Source of the DNA: Sorex araneus
Taxonomy: Eukaryota > Chordata > Mammalia > Eulipotyphla > Soricidae
Assembly (NCBI RefSeq): GCF_027595985.1
Contig: NC_073305.1
Span: 80,669,974 to 80,733,973, forward strand
DNA: 64,000 nucleotides
Direction of reading: 5' to 3'
The notes under the pieces were generated by a model. That model saw nothing but the letters and a program-made list of their open reading frames with translations. It was not told the origin of the DNA and made no database searches. Below, in pieces: positions 35,265 to 47,074 of this stretch (position 1 is the first letter of the stretch; each line of letters starts with the position of its first letter). The translations under genes were made by a program, and so were the position numbers.

Positions 35265-35390
35265 TAATATCACCATTTCCATCTTCCAAATGAGGAAAAT
35301 GCAGCCCTCTGTAGTCCCAGATTAGAGCTCAGGATATCAATCCCCCAGTCTGCCCCAGGGCCTGATGCTCTGCTTCTCCTGCCTGGGAAT
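35265..35390 (+). mobile_element. MIR fragment
   Basis: 'catcttccaaatgaggaaaa', 'cagattagagctcaggatat' and 'cagtctgccccagggcctga' follow the MIR core and 3' part, decayed. Confidence 0.55.
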
Positions 35391-35515
35391 TATTATAAAG
35401 TTTGTTCCTCTGTGAACTAACTCTAGTCTGCAAACCAACTTGAATGTAGAAAGGGCCCACTTACATCTTTAAAAGACAATAAATAAATTAAGGCAAAGGA
35501 ATAAGTGTGGAGTCA

Positions 35516-36690
<1,175 letters not shown>

Positions 36691-36694
36691 CTGG

Positions 36695-36835
36695 CCACTT
36701 TTTCTGCATGGGGAGAGGAACTGGAGTGCTTAAGGCTTATTCCTGATTCTGAGCTCAGGGATAAATTAACTACTGGTGGGGCTCATATGCAGTCCAGGGG
36801 ATCAAACCCAAGCAAGACAAGCACCTTTCCTGCAA
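36695..36835 (-). mobile_element. Old SINE type 1
   Basis: 'ggagtgcttaaggcttattc', 'gattctgagctcagggataa' and 'ggggatcaaacccaagcaag' in reverse orientation. Confidence 0.6.
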
Positions 36836-36879
36836 GTTTCATTAAATTTTGATTTAGAATGGATCTAAAAGGTGATTCA

Positions 36880-37010
36880 CTCAAACTTTCCCTTCTTACT
36901 TCACTTTACAAATCAAGACCCTGAGGGTTTGAGAGATAAGATCTGCCCATAATAATAATAAGAACAGTTCGTAGCAGACCCAGGGTCAGGTCAAAGTCCC
37001 AATGATCCTG
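36880..37010 (+). mobile_element. MIR fragment
   Basis: 'ctttacaaatcaagaccctg', 'agggtttgagagataaga' and 'agcagacccagggtcaggtc' fit the MIR core. Confidence 0.5.
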
Positions 37011-37084
37011 AATACGAGAGGCTGCCAACAACATTAAAGATTATGCTATCATATTGGGAGCGAAAGATGGTTAACTAAAAAGAG

Positions 37085-37262
37085 CAGTGGACTAGGAGAG
37101 TAGTAAGGGCTTAAGTGACTTGCCTTGTATACAACTGTCTCTAGTTCAATATGTGATATGAGATATGGTCTCCCAAGCACTACCAGGAGTAACTCTGAGC
37201 AGTGCCCGAGTACCATCTGATGTGGGCCCCAAACCAGTAGTAATAATAATAATAATAATAGC
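37085..37262 (+). mobile_element. SINE with (TAA)n tail
   Basis: Decayed head and box B, then 'gatatggtctcccaagcact', 'accaggagtaactctgagca', 'gatgtgggccccaaacc' and seven or eight TAA units at 37237-37261. Confidence 0.75.
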
Positions 37263-37959
37263 ATTAGATGGACAGCACACCCAAGGCTTGTGTAAAATCA
37301 CTAGTAAAATCACTGCCCTGAGATGTCAGGGAAGGACTTCCTGAATTTTTGGAATTTAGATTCTCAAGTCCATGGCTTATGATCCTTCCAAATGTTGCTG
37401 CCCATTTCTGAGGTTCTAGGGATGTGATCCCCCACAGTCCTTTCCTTTTTTGAATCCTGTGTATGCTCATACTTTCTCTTTTTAACAGCATGTCCATCCA
37501 GTCCAGAACCCTTAAAATGCAATACAATTAAGCTTTTTTTAAAAAAGCTTCTTAACATTTGAAGACTTGAAAGGTTATTTTTCAATGTTTCAGGCCCTCT
37601 ATCCTTATTGCACTTTCCTTATTAAAAGCAAAACAAGAATCACTTTCTGTCCATTCCTTGGGGAGTTTCTTCATTCCTCATACTTCGGATCAATAACTAG
37701 TAACTTCTAGGCTTGGAGCCTCAGCTATCAATCACTTTAAAGGTGTGCATTAGGAATTTTTTCCCAACAACACTGGCTTCTAAGCAGGAATTCTGGTAAC
37801 TACATACCTTCTGGTTGCTCACAGTGAGAATTCTCTCAGCTGGTCAAATCACAGCTGGTAATTTATAAATGTGGAAAATTTCACGAATGGGAGAAAAGAC
37901 TCAAAGTCCTTATTTCTGTAGAATCTTTTTTTTACAAAAACTGAGATGGTAGTGGGTAG

Positions 37960-38130
37960 CTCACAATGGTACTGCCCTGTGTTTACTTCTGGTTCTGTAC
38001 TCAGGGGTCACGGTTGGTGGGGTTCAGGGAGTCATATGGGCTACTTGAGTTGGCCTAGGCACCGGGTTTGATCTGGATCAGTAGCATACAAAGCAACTGC
38101 CTTACCTGCTGCATTATCTTTCTAGCCCCT
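37960..38130 (-). mobile_element. Old SINE type 1
   Basis: 'tctggttctgtactcagggg', 'gggttcagggagtcatatgg' and 'ctgctgcattatctttctag' in reverse. An extra 20-30 bases interrupt the box B side. Confidence 0.65.
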
Positions 38131-38143
38131 CAAAAAGAATTTT

Positions 38144-38168
38144 ACACACACACACACACACACACACA
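38144..38168. repeat. (AC)n microsatellite
   Basis: Twelve AC units just beyond the SINE head. Confidence 0.95.
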
Positions 38169-38199
38169 TTTATTTATTTTAAGACAAAATCTTAACGTT

Positions 38200-40240
38200 T
38201 TCCTTGTAAGATGTTATTTCATTTCCAGTTTGGCTGTTCTAATTCCTGATTCTGTTCAAAGGCTTATATGAGGACAATGACAGTACCTGTCATAACCTTT
38301 CACATTGAATCGTAATTACTTGCCTTTCACTTTATATTTTATTTAAAATACTTTCTTTATATCACATAAAACTCAACTAGAGTTTTAATTGTTTATAGCT
38401 GTTTGACCTGGAGAGTCAGGCTTAAGTGAGAGGTGACAAAGGATGGCCAAGATACTTCCTCAGTTGTGAATTTTTGCAGATGTCATCAATGACTGAGATT
38501 TTTCTGCACTGTTCCCCAAGAGAGCTATAGGCAATTACCATCATCAAGCTGTGTTTGGCAAGTGACAGAAGTCATTTTGATGTTCAGGCCAACAAGGCAA
38601 AAAGAGATATTTCACAAATCTGGGGCTCAGCCCGACCTCACTGGACAGGGTTTTTACTCCATACGATAATCAAAAGAAACAACTAACATTTACTTGGTCT
38701 GTATTCTGCACAAGCCTGTGGGAAGTAGTCATGACAGTGGGTGACAGCAGGCCAAGAGTTGGAGACTTGTTGGCCATCACTCTTTGTTTTCCATTAGTGA
38801 CACTACAAACATTTCACTTGCCAAGGCAAGGGTATCAGACAGAATTGGATAGAAGCAGATTGAACCCAGTTAACTGCTGGACGCACCATGAGGTAGAACA
38901 GTAACACACAGAGCAAACTGCGGGAGTCCCACACTGATATTCCAGCAAATCTTGTGTGATTCTGATGCCAGGCTCCTGCCAGGACCACAGTTATATTTTG
39001 TAGTCCCCTGGCTGTTCATTTCTTCCAGTCTGGTACCACACATGCCCAATAAATTCTTCCTTTTCCTCCAGAGTTACTATAGCCACTGGTTCTAACCAAA
39101 TGTTATAGTGGTGATCTCAAAACACTGGTTTCAGCATCTTGCTTTAGTCTTCAAAATTATAGAGGCTCCTAAAGATCATTGTGGGTTTTTATCTAACCAG
39201 TGTTTACTGTGCCGGAAATTGAAACTGAGAAATTAAAATATTTCTTAATGAATCTATTTTAAAATAATAGTAATAAAGCCATTATGAGCAAAAAGTCTTT
39301 TAATGAAAAACATTTCCAAAGTAAGGAAAAGAATTAGTGAGGCTAACATTGTTGTAAATTTTGTCCATCTAATTTTGACTTAAGAGAAGATATCTGAGAC
39401 CTCACATTAACCATATGCCATGCTGTTTTGTTGTGTGAATAAAAAGAAAACCTGAAAGCTGGCATCCCTCAAACTGGGAGTTGGAAAAGGGAAAGATAAT
39501 TCGAATAGCTTTTCAAATAGTTGTGAATATTTTTCATTGATACTTTATAAAACTGCCAAGTGGCAACTTCTTAAAGTGTACAACAATGTTGAGTTTAAAA
39601 GTATAATGGAATAAAATTTTTATTTGATTACATTTCACCCCATTCATATAATTGGTACCTTTAATGGATTTTTTTACCCAAATATGATTCTATAACGGTA
39701 TTGAGTCATCTGAAAAGTACTGATTCCCTGATCCCTGACACTTTTCCAAATGTTCCATATTTCATTATACAAGAGAAACAACTGCATTAATTGGATTGCC
39801 TTTTATTTTACCCAAAGGTTTTCAGAGACTGGAAAGCTGTCAGATACATATTGATGAATATTTTCCAAAATTCTAATTTTTGTTTGAAAGGGCATTATTT
39901 ACCACTGGCAACAAACACAGTCAGTTATTTTTCTTGAAGTAATACTCTCATTCATTTTTGAGAAAAAATCTGTGAAGCATGTAAGTCTATATAACTATAA
40001 TTTTTGGTTATTATTTCAAGCAAAAATAGTGTCCTATGAATTTCTACTTCAACTTAGCACAGTTTAGAATGTTTTCTCAAGTCAAACAAGTTTTGGTATT
40101 CACAGACTGTTTTTGTATACATCTAATTTTTGCCATTCAGATTAGAAAATATGCATCTATTCAAGGGTAGTTGGCTAATGAAATTAATAGTTAACTGCTT
40201 TATCAAAAGCATTTTAAAGTCACATAAATATTTTGTCTAT
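38200..40240. other. Intron sequence, unassigned
   Basis: Two kilobases with no recognisable repeat or exon, a notably repeat-poor stretch for this window. Confidence 0.5.
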
Positions 40241-40406
40241 TGTTTGGGAGGCCACCGCCAATGATGCTCAGGGATTACTCCTGGCTCAGCACTCAGGAAT
40301 TTCTCCTAGCTGTTTTACAGGGACCATATGGGATGTTGGAGATTGAACCTGCATTGCCTGCATAAAGGGCAAGTGTTCTACCTACTGTACTATCTCTCCA
40401 GCCCCC
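40241..40406 (-). mobile_element. SINE type 1
   Basis: 'aatgatgctcagggattact', 'ctggctcagcactcaggaat', 'gggatgttggagattgaacc', 'actgtactatctctccagcc' in reverse. Confidence 0.85.
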
Positions 40407-40608
40407 AGATTCATATCTCCTTGAATCAAAGTTCCAGCAGTTTTAATCACTATTTAAATCATCATTTATACCTACTGTGCTTTAGTATTAGATGGCATTA
40501 GTAACTATCAACAAAACTGAAATGATGAGAAATTTCTTAGTATTATTATGAAAATGTTTTTGACCTCATGGAAAATAAGAACTACCAAAGGCCTAAAGAA
40601 TTTCTGCA

Positions 40609-40780
40609 TTGGGACTAGACAGAGAGTAAAGTGGGTAAGGTGCTTGCCTTGCATGTGGCAGACCTGGGTTCAATCCTCCACACCCCATATGGTTTCCTTT
40701 GCCCTGAAAGGAATGATCCCCGAGCATAGAGCCAGGAGTAAGCCCTGAAAACTGACAGGTATGGCCTCCCCAAAAAATAT
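40609..40780 (+). mobile_element. SINE type 1
   Basis: Head 'gggactagacagagagtaaa', box B 'ggttcaatcct', 'caccccatatggtttccttt', 'gagccaggagtaagccctga', A-rich end. The head is diverged in box A. Confidence 0.8.
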
Positions 40781-40879
40781 TTACTGTATTACAGATAGGA
40801 TTTCAAAAAAAGTGAGGATTTAGTCACCATGGAGACATGGAGACAAAGGAGGGTATTGTGAGCTTCTTAAGGATAACAC

Positions 40880-40888
40880 ATAGTGGAG
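40880..40888. repeat. Direct repeat flanking LTR-like element, left copy
   Basis: atagtggag, repeated perfectly at 42034-42042. Confidence 0.6.
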
Positions 40889-42033
40889 TGTAGGATGACA
40901 TTACTTTGTCCTTTCCCCCCTTGCCTCAAGGAGCTCATCCCGAGTTTAGGCTTACCCCAGTCACACCCATCAAGGTGTTCCCGAGTCACTCCCATCACTT
41001 TGTTTAGCTGTAATCACTTCTCTATGCTCTCTTCCCCAAAATAGTTAATCCGTTTTCACCTAATCTGACTTTGCTAATTTGTAAGGTTAGACCTTCCTAG
41101 GATACTGAATATTATAATATTGCCTTTCTCCACTTCTTGTGCCTTTTGAATAATTTACTTTAAAGCAATGTCCTTTTTGTATAGACACAAGAAGACAATA
41201 TTATGCTTTTGTAACTTGGGACTTAATTGGCTTCAAATATTATTCATTCCTGGGCATCTGCTTTCTCCACTTAAGCCTCAGTTGCCCTTAGTTCCTAACA
41301 CCCCAAAAGCACGGTCCTGATGAGGGGCGGGATGGATCCAGAGCAAGCGGTGAGTTATGTGCTACCTTGGCATCGAGATGGGCCTGGCCAAAGTGCCTAA
41401 TTCTTAACTATAAGTTAAGAGCTTGATCACAGACAAATGCTGTCATGATCCAAAAGTAATGACGAGACTAGGACCCTGCTAGGGATAGGAAAGACTGATC
41501 TGGCCTGAGCACTGTAGTCTGAGATCGAGATGGCCCCAGGAGAGCAATTCTATAAGCTTTAATGCATCTCTTATTGTGTCCATACAAAATGATTAATATT
41601 ATGAATGCTTATATGTTTGCTGGATGAAGAGAGGAGAAACACACTCATGGGACTCTGCCCTTGGGTGGGTCCTCCTGCTGAAAGAGAATCAGTTCTAGGA
41701 GAAGCATCCCCTGAGGGAAAGGAACCCTACCTTATTGATTGTGACCACACCTATGTATATGCCCCAACCCCCTCATGCTGGGGGGATTTAACTAGGCTGT
41801 GAGTGGGATGGGGACAGATCCAGAGATCCTGAGAGAGATCGAGAGTTGGGAGAGAAACAGAGAGAGAGAATGAAATAAACTGAACGAGCAACCAATTTGG
41901 CCTTCTTCCTTCCGTCGCCTGCCCTTGACTGACAGCACACACAGCAGTTCCAGTGCACCGAACGCGGGTGGTGATACAGAGCTGCCCGGAGAGCCCGCAA
42001 GTGCACACGCCCCTCGGCGTGCTTTAGTTTTTT
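40889..42033 (+). mobile_element. LTR-like retroelement, about 1.1 kb
   Basis: It starts with TG. Near its end it has AATAAA at 41874-41879, followed by a CpG-containing stretch (cgtcgcctgcc, accgaacgcgggtgg, gcccctcggcg). This layout resembles U3-R-U5 of an endogenous retroviral LTR. Perfect 9-bp direct repeats flank it. A 9-bp duplication is longer than the 4-6 bp usual for retroviral integration, and the right end is TTTTTT rather than CA, so the class is uncertain. Overlapping frames at 41605-42008 have no recognisable product. Confidence 0.45.
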
Positions 42034-42754
42034 ATAGTGGAGATCTATGAAGTGTTATTATTTGAGGAAGTGTGAAGTTATTGGCTGAAAGAGAACCTAT
42101 TGAAAGATATAAAATATAGATAATTATTGACTGAGAATTGAATAGGTTGGGAAGGAGTTGGAAAGAGTTTGTCAATAAGAAAGAAGGAGCTGTGATGTTA
42201 ACTACATGGAAAGTCAGGATCAAGACTCTCACCATTAAGAAGGAAACACTTATTGGCTGAACAAATAAAACTGCAGGAGAGAGAAAAGACAGAAAATGAT
42301 GAATAAGAATAATGAATAATTAAGACAAGAATAAGGGCTTTATAAAGAGCTGCTGGCATTTATTCATGTGTGTGAGAGAGGAAGTAGTTAGGTAAGGATG
42401 AACCTGTTTGGAAACAGAAAAAGTAAAACCAGAGTTGGCTCCTTTGGTCCCAGGGATGAAGAAGGGAGGATATTTTCTTCACAGTATAGAAGATAAAAGG
42501 TGGCTGAGGATTTGAGGAGCTTTAGCTACTTTGTTCAGAGGCAGACAGTCAATATGGACAAATCAAATGACAAGTGATGGGTTGGTGTATGTTCTTGGGA
42601 TATGTCGAATTCTGTATTACCACAGAATACACTCATATTTATAAATATACTAATTGAATAGGTAATTAGTTGAAGTCATAATGCAGTGGTTTCATAATGG
42701 AAGACTTACTGTAATATGGTGGGTGTACTGAAAAGAAGACTACCCCGCCCCCAT

Positions 42755-43020
42755 GTGAAGACAGCTATATGTAGAGAGCACATAAAGATGGAGGAGAGAA
42801 AATCATATGCTAGTGAAGGAATGCCAAAGATGAATAGAGAAATGACTAAAAGTGAATAATAGAGTAGAAAGATACCTCCTGAGGATTTCAGAGGGAGCTT
42901 ATACTTTGAATTTTAGCCTTCTACTCCTCAGAATTGTGAGACAATATGCTTCTGTTGCTTTAAGTCACTTGGTTTGTAGTATTTGTTTCAGCAGTTCTAG
43001 GAAACTAACGTAGGCAGTAC
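42755..43020 (+). mobile_element. MaLR (MLT1-type) LTR 3' part
   Basis: 'atgtgaagacagctatatgt', 'gaaggaatgccaaagatga', 'tttcagagggagcttatact', 'agaattgtgagacaatatgc', 'ttctgttgctttaagtcact', 'tctaggaaactaacgtagg' follow the MLT1 LTR from middle to end. Confidence 0.8.
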
Positions 43021-43024
43021 TAAG

Positions 43025-43735
43025 AGTGAATCAAAAGATCAAGTTTTAATATAGTCAGTCAAAACAATGGCATTATCTTTCCCATGGGAAAGCAGTTAAG
43101 TAGTTATCTGCTTCATTTCAGGAGGATTGTACATGTTTCTGTAGAGGTAGACAAGGAAAGAGTAGAGCCAAGTATGAGGGATCAATTAAAATAATTGAAA
43201 AAGCTTGGAACTCTTTCCAATGGAAACAGGTTTGAGATGAATGTAGTGGCCACGAAAGGGTCATGCTGTAAAAGGTGTGGCTTCTGACAGGTGAATCACC
43301 TGAGCATGAAAGAATGGTGGTGCTCTATCCCAGAGCTTCTTCTTGAAGACCTGGAGAGATCCAACCAACTGCATTTAAAGCGAGGCTTATCTTTATATTT
43401 TGGAGCCTAAGAATTGTAAAACTGTTGTCATCATTTTACCTTTCAAACAAAATGCTGGCTCAGCTATGACAGATATTCAAGATTTCATGTGACACTCTTA
43501 AGTTTTTCTGAGTAGATAGATCTCCATCTTGCCTCTAATGTATAGATTTATCCTTATTTTCCTTAACTTCTATTTTAGTTCAATTGGCTTTGTTCTTTAC
43601 AAACCGTTTTGGTAACCTTTTCTTAAATGTGGGGCACAGATAATAAGTAATAATTATAATAGAATTTCTGAATGCTCTTCTGAAGCCATTCTACTACAGT
43701 GCCACTTGTTAATTAATTAATTTTTTGTTGCCTTT
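43025..43735. other. Intron sequence, unassigned
   Basis: No recognisable repeats or exons. Confidence 0.5.
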
Positions 43736-43744
43736 GATTTGGGT

Positions 43745-43930
43745 AATTTTTTTTTTGTTATTTTGTTTTGGGGCGACATCTGGCAGTGCTCAGGGGTTAC
43801 TCCTGGCTCTGCACTCAGGAATCACTCCTGAAAGGCTTGGGGGACCATATAGGATGCCAAGGATTAAACTTGGATTGGCCGCATACAAAGCAACCACCTT
43901 ACCGGGTACACTGTACTATTGCTTCAGCCC
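43745..43930 (-). mobile_element. SINE type 1
   Basis: T-rich tail, 'ctggcagtgctcaggggtta', 'ctggctctgcactcaggaat', 'aggatgccaaggattaaact', 'actgtactattgcttcagcc'. Probable imperfect target duplication gatttgggt / gatctgggt. Confidence 0.87.
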
Positions 43931-43934
43931 TGAT

Positions 43935-44885
43935 CTGGGTCAAGTTTAAAACAACACCCAGAAACCAGAGTCAAGGAGCAAAACCAAGGAATTTACCACC
44001 TATGTTTTCTTGTAAGAGTTTCATAGATTTAGGAGTTTCCTTAAATCTTTAATTCATTTAGAGTGAATTTCTGTATTGGGTATAAAATAGTGGTTCAGTT
44101 TCATTCTTTTGCAAGTAGCTGGCCAGCTTTTCTGGCACCTTTTATTAAAGAGACTGATTTGTCCTTTGTGCCTTTATCTGCATTCCAAAAAAGAGTGTTG
44201 CAGGCCTTTATGCATGTTTCAATTTTATACTTATGATCCCTTTGGGTATAAATTATCTTAATAAGAAATTCAGCATCTCTCAAAATAACAAGGTTCTCAT
44301 CTGTCAGATAATACCTCCAAGAAACTGCCAAAGAATGAAACAATTCATTAGGTTTATCACCTCTCAATAGATACCCTTGACAAGTCTTGTGCAAATCCTG
44401 TGTTTAAGATTCATACTAGACTTTACAGGCTGCTTAGAAGGACCTCCTGTCAAAACCTCTGCTATGATAAATATTCTATAATGCAGATTCCTCATGTGAA
44501 AGGAATAACTAGACCAGCTTAAGAGGATTTTATCTGGTTTTACCCTATCAGGCTTCTTAGGTTACAAAGACTTATATCTAATGACGCTTTGTTCTATCTG
44601 TGGTCCTGTTCTATCTGTGGTCCTGGTACCACCTAACTAGAAAATCACTATGAAAAGGAGGCTCTCAACCCATCTTTCCTGATTAAAAATAAATGGACAG
44701 ACATCATGCCACATACTGCTTTGAGAAATGATAATTTGCTAGTAAAAGCACAAGAAGTCTTTATCTCTTTCGCCAGAATCCTTGTGAGAGACAAAGAGCT
44801 AAAGCTCAGACCCTAAACTCTAGACCCTAAGCCCTAAAAAGACCTGCTTTGTCCTGAAAACGCAAGCTTGTCTCAGCAGAGAAAG
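43935..44885. other. Intron sequence, unassigned
   Basis: A 97-codon minus-strand frame (44394-44101) has no recognisable product. A 20-base phrase 'tgttctatctgtggtcct' is tandemly repeated at 44590-44625. Nothing else. Confidence 0.45.
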
Positions 44886-44887
44886 TT

Positions 44888-45060
44888 TTTTTCAACTTCT
44901 ATAAAGTTGTTCATGACGATTTATTACATTCAATATTCCAACACCAATCCCACCACCACTACATATTCCCACCACCATTATTTCCAATTTTCCCAACCAC
45001 CACTCAAGTCTGCCCCAATAGCAGGCCCTAAATAATTTATTTTGTATTGCTTGTTATGAA
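44888..45060 (-). mobile_element. Old LINE-1 tail
   Basis: 'aagttgttcatgacgattta', 'ccaacaccaatcccaccacc' and 'ctgccccaatagcaggccct' are a decayed reverse L1 3' end of the 46229 type. Confidence 0.6.
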
Positions 45061-46216
45061 TAATTTTCTTAAAATAATCAAAAAAAATTTCCTTTAAAAA
45101 AGCGTATGAATGTTGTATCTCACCCTGGAGCAATTAATCCCTTGTATAAGACATTACTCACATGTTGTTACAGGATAAGCCTAGTATGTTAATATTTTCT
45201 TAATTGAGATTGGTTGCATCCATCCTATGCGGTGTGCTACTCCTGGTGCATAAGTGGTGTAGTGTATGAGATGTCATGGCGACGCACTCCAGGAATTCTA
45301 AAATTTTGAATGGGTTGATATAGGTGGATTTAAATTTGTAACTGAATGATGACTTTGGGTTCCGGAAGCATCTCTGCAGCTTGTTGTGCTTTATTTATGA
45401 GTCTCTGGATAGTGGCTGGTTAATGAGTTTATATGGTGCCAGAAGAATAAGGGGATGGGAGAGGTGGCCCATCCTTCACTCTGTGAGAGTTCGGAGATTT
45501 TGGTCACAAAACCTGCATACCTGAGTTTTTTTTTTAAATTTTTTAAATTTTATCGAATCACCATGAGATAGTTACAAGCTTCCATGTTTGGGTTACAATC
45601 TCACAATGATCAAACACCCATCCCTCCACCAGTGCACATTCCCCACCACCAATATCCCGGGTATACCCCCCTTTTCCCACCCTCCCCCTGCCTCTAAGGC
45701 AGACAATATTTCCGATACTCTCTCTCTACTTTTGGGCATTATAGCTTGCAACACAGACACTGAGAAGTCATCATGTTTGGTCCATTATCTACTTTCAGCA
45801 TGCATCTCCCATCCCAACTGGTTCCTCCAGCCATCATTTTCTTAGTGATCCCTTCTCTATTGTATCTGCCTTCTCCCCTCCACTCATGAAGCAGTCTTCC
45901 TGAGTTTTTTAATAGATTCCTTCCTGCATGAGACTCATCCCTGTGGAGTCTGGCCATGAGCATGGCAGCAATTGGGTAATAGAGGTTTTCCGTTGCCAAG
46001 GCTCTGTTTGGTGGGTTCACTAACCCCCACCCCTTAGGGGTGCCCTGGTTGAGTCTCAGCCTGGCACAGGATCTGGAGGCATCTCTGCACTTGTTGATTT
46101 CTTTTGAGTTTCTGGATCATGGCTGGTTAATAAGCTTATATGGCAGCAGAGGCAGTTCATAGGTGTGATTGCCAAGCTCCCGAAGAATCAGCAGAGAAGG
46201 TTTTAAGACCTGCTTT
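45061..46216. repeat. Unidentified repeat-like region with two related blocks
   Basis: A block of about 85 bp at 45358-45445 ('gaagcatctctgcagcttgt', 'tggctggttaatgagtttat') recurs in diverged form at 46070-46155 ('gaggcatctctgcacttgtt', 'tggctggttaataagcttat'). An L1 tail (45532-45898) interrupts the region. It could be an L1 3'UTR variant or an unnamed LTR. I cannot assign it. Confidence 0.45.
45532..45898 (-). mobile_element. Short 5'-truncated LINE-1 tail
   Basis: 'ttatcgaatcaccatgagat', 'gatcaaacacccatcc', 'ccaatatcccgggtatac' and the 3'UTR to 'cactcatgaagcagtctt'. The flanks cctgagtttttt occur on both sides (45520-45531 and 45899-45910), consistent with a target duplication merged with the T tail. 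Confidence 0.88.
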
Positions 46217-46228
46217 CTACTGTTGTTT

Positions 46229-47050
46229 ATTTTTTTTTAATTGAATCACCATGAGATACACAGTTATAAAGTTGTTCATGACTGGGTACAGTCATACAAT
46301 GTTCCAACACCAGTTCCTTCACTAGTGTATACTTTCCATCACCAATGGCCTCAGTTTCTTTCTTGCCACCTATCCTGACCAGCCTGCCATTATGGCAGAC
46401 ACTTTTCTTCCTCTGTCTCTCTTTTAGGCATTATGGTTTGTAATACAGGTACTGAAAGGTTATTGTGTATATCACTTTACCTACAAGCACTCAACTCTTG
46501 TCCAGATTGATCACTGCCAGCTATTGTCATGGTGGTCCTTTATCTGTCCTAATTGCCCACTCCCATTTATGGCAAGTTTCCAACCATGAACTCATCCTCC
46601 TGACTCTCATTTCTACTGTATTTCTGGGTATCAGTTTAATACTATTTTTTTAATATACCACAAGTGAGTACAATCATGCTATGTCTGTCCCTTTCCCTCT
46701 GCCTCATTTTACTCAGCATGATACTTTCCATGTCCATCCATGTGTAAGCAAATTTCATGACTTCATTTTTCCTGGTGGCTGCCTAGTTTGCCATTGTTAG
46801 ATTTACCATAGTTTCTATATCCACTCATCTCTTCTCAGAAACTCAGGTTGTTTCCAGATTCTGGATATTGTGACTAGGGCTACAATGAACATAGACATGC
46901 AGATAGATTTTCTATATTGTATATTTGAGCCCCTACCGTATATTCCCAGGAGATGTATTCCTGAATCATATGTAAGCTCAATTTCTATTTTTTTAGGGAT
47001 GCCCACACTGCTTTCCAAAAAGACTGGACCAGTTGGCATCCCCACCATGT
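46229..47050 (-). mobile_element. 5'-truncated LINE-1, older subfamily
   Basis: 'ttgaatcaccatgagataca' at the tail, the 'ggcattatggtttgtaatac' block, and the ORF2 end. A 77-codon minus frame (47048-46815) keeps the motif order MPTGPVFLESS, ELTYDSGIHLLGIY and MFIVALVTISRIWKQPE. Similar flanks ttctactgtt / ttctactatt suggest the target site. Confidence 0.85.
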
Positions 47051-47074
47051 ATTCTACTATTCTAGTCCTTTTTT

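Noticed and set aside
41605..42008. Overlapping frames near 41.6-42.0 kb as a possible gene
   Set aside because: They fall in the LTR-like element, in three mutually overlapping phases, without family resemblance.
44101..44394. 97-codon minus-strand frame in the upstream intron as a missing RCAN2 exon
   Set aside because: The product does not resemble any known RCAN2 first exon, and no matching donor in the right phase was seen.
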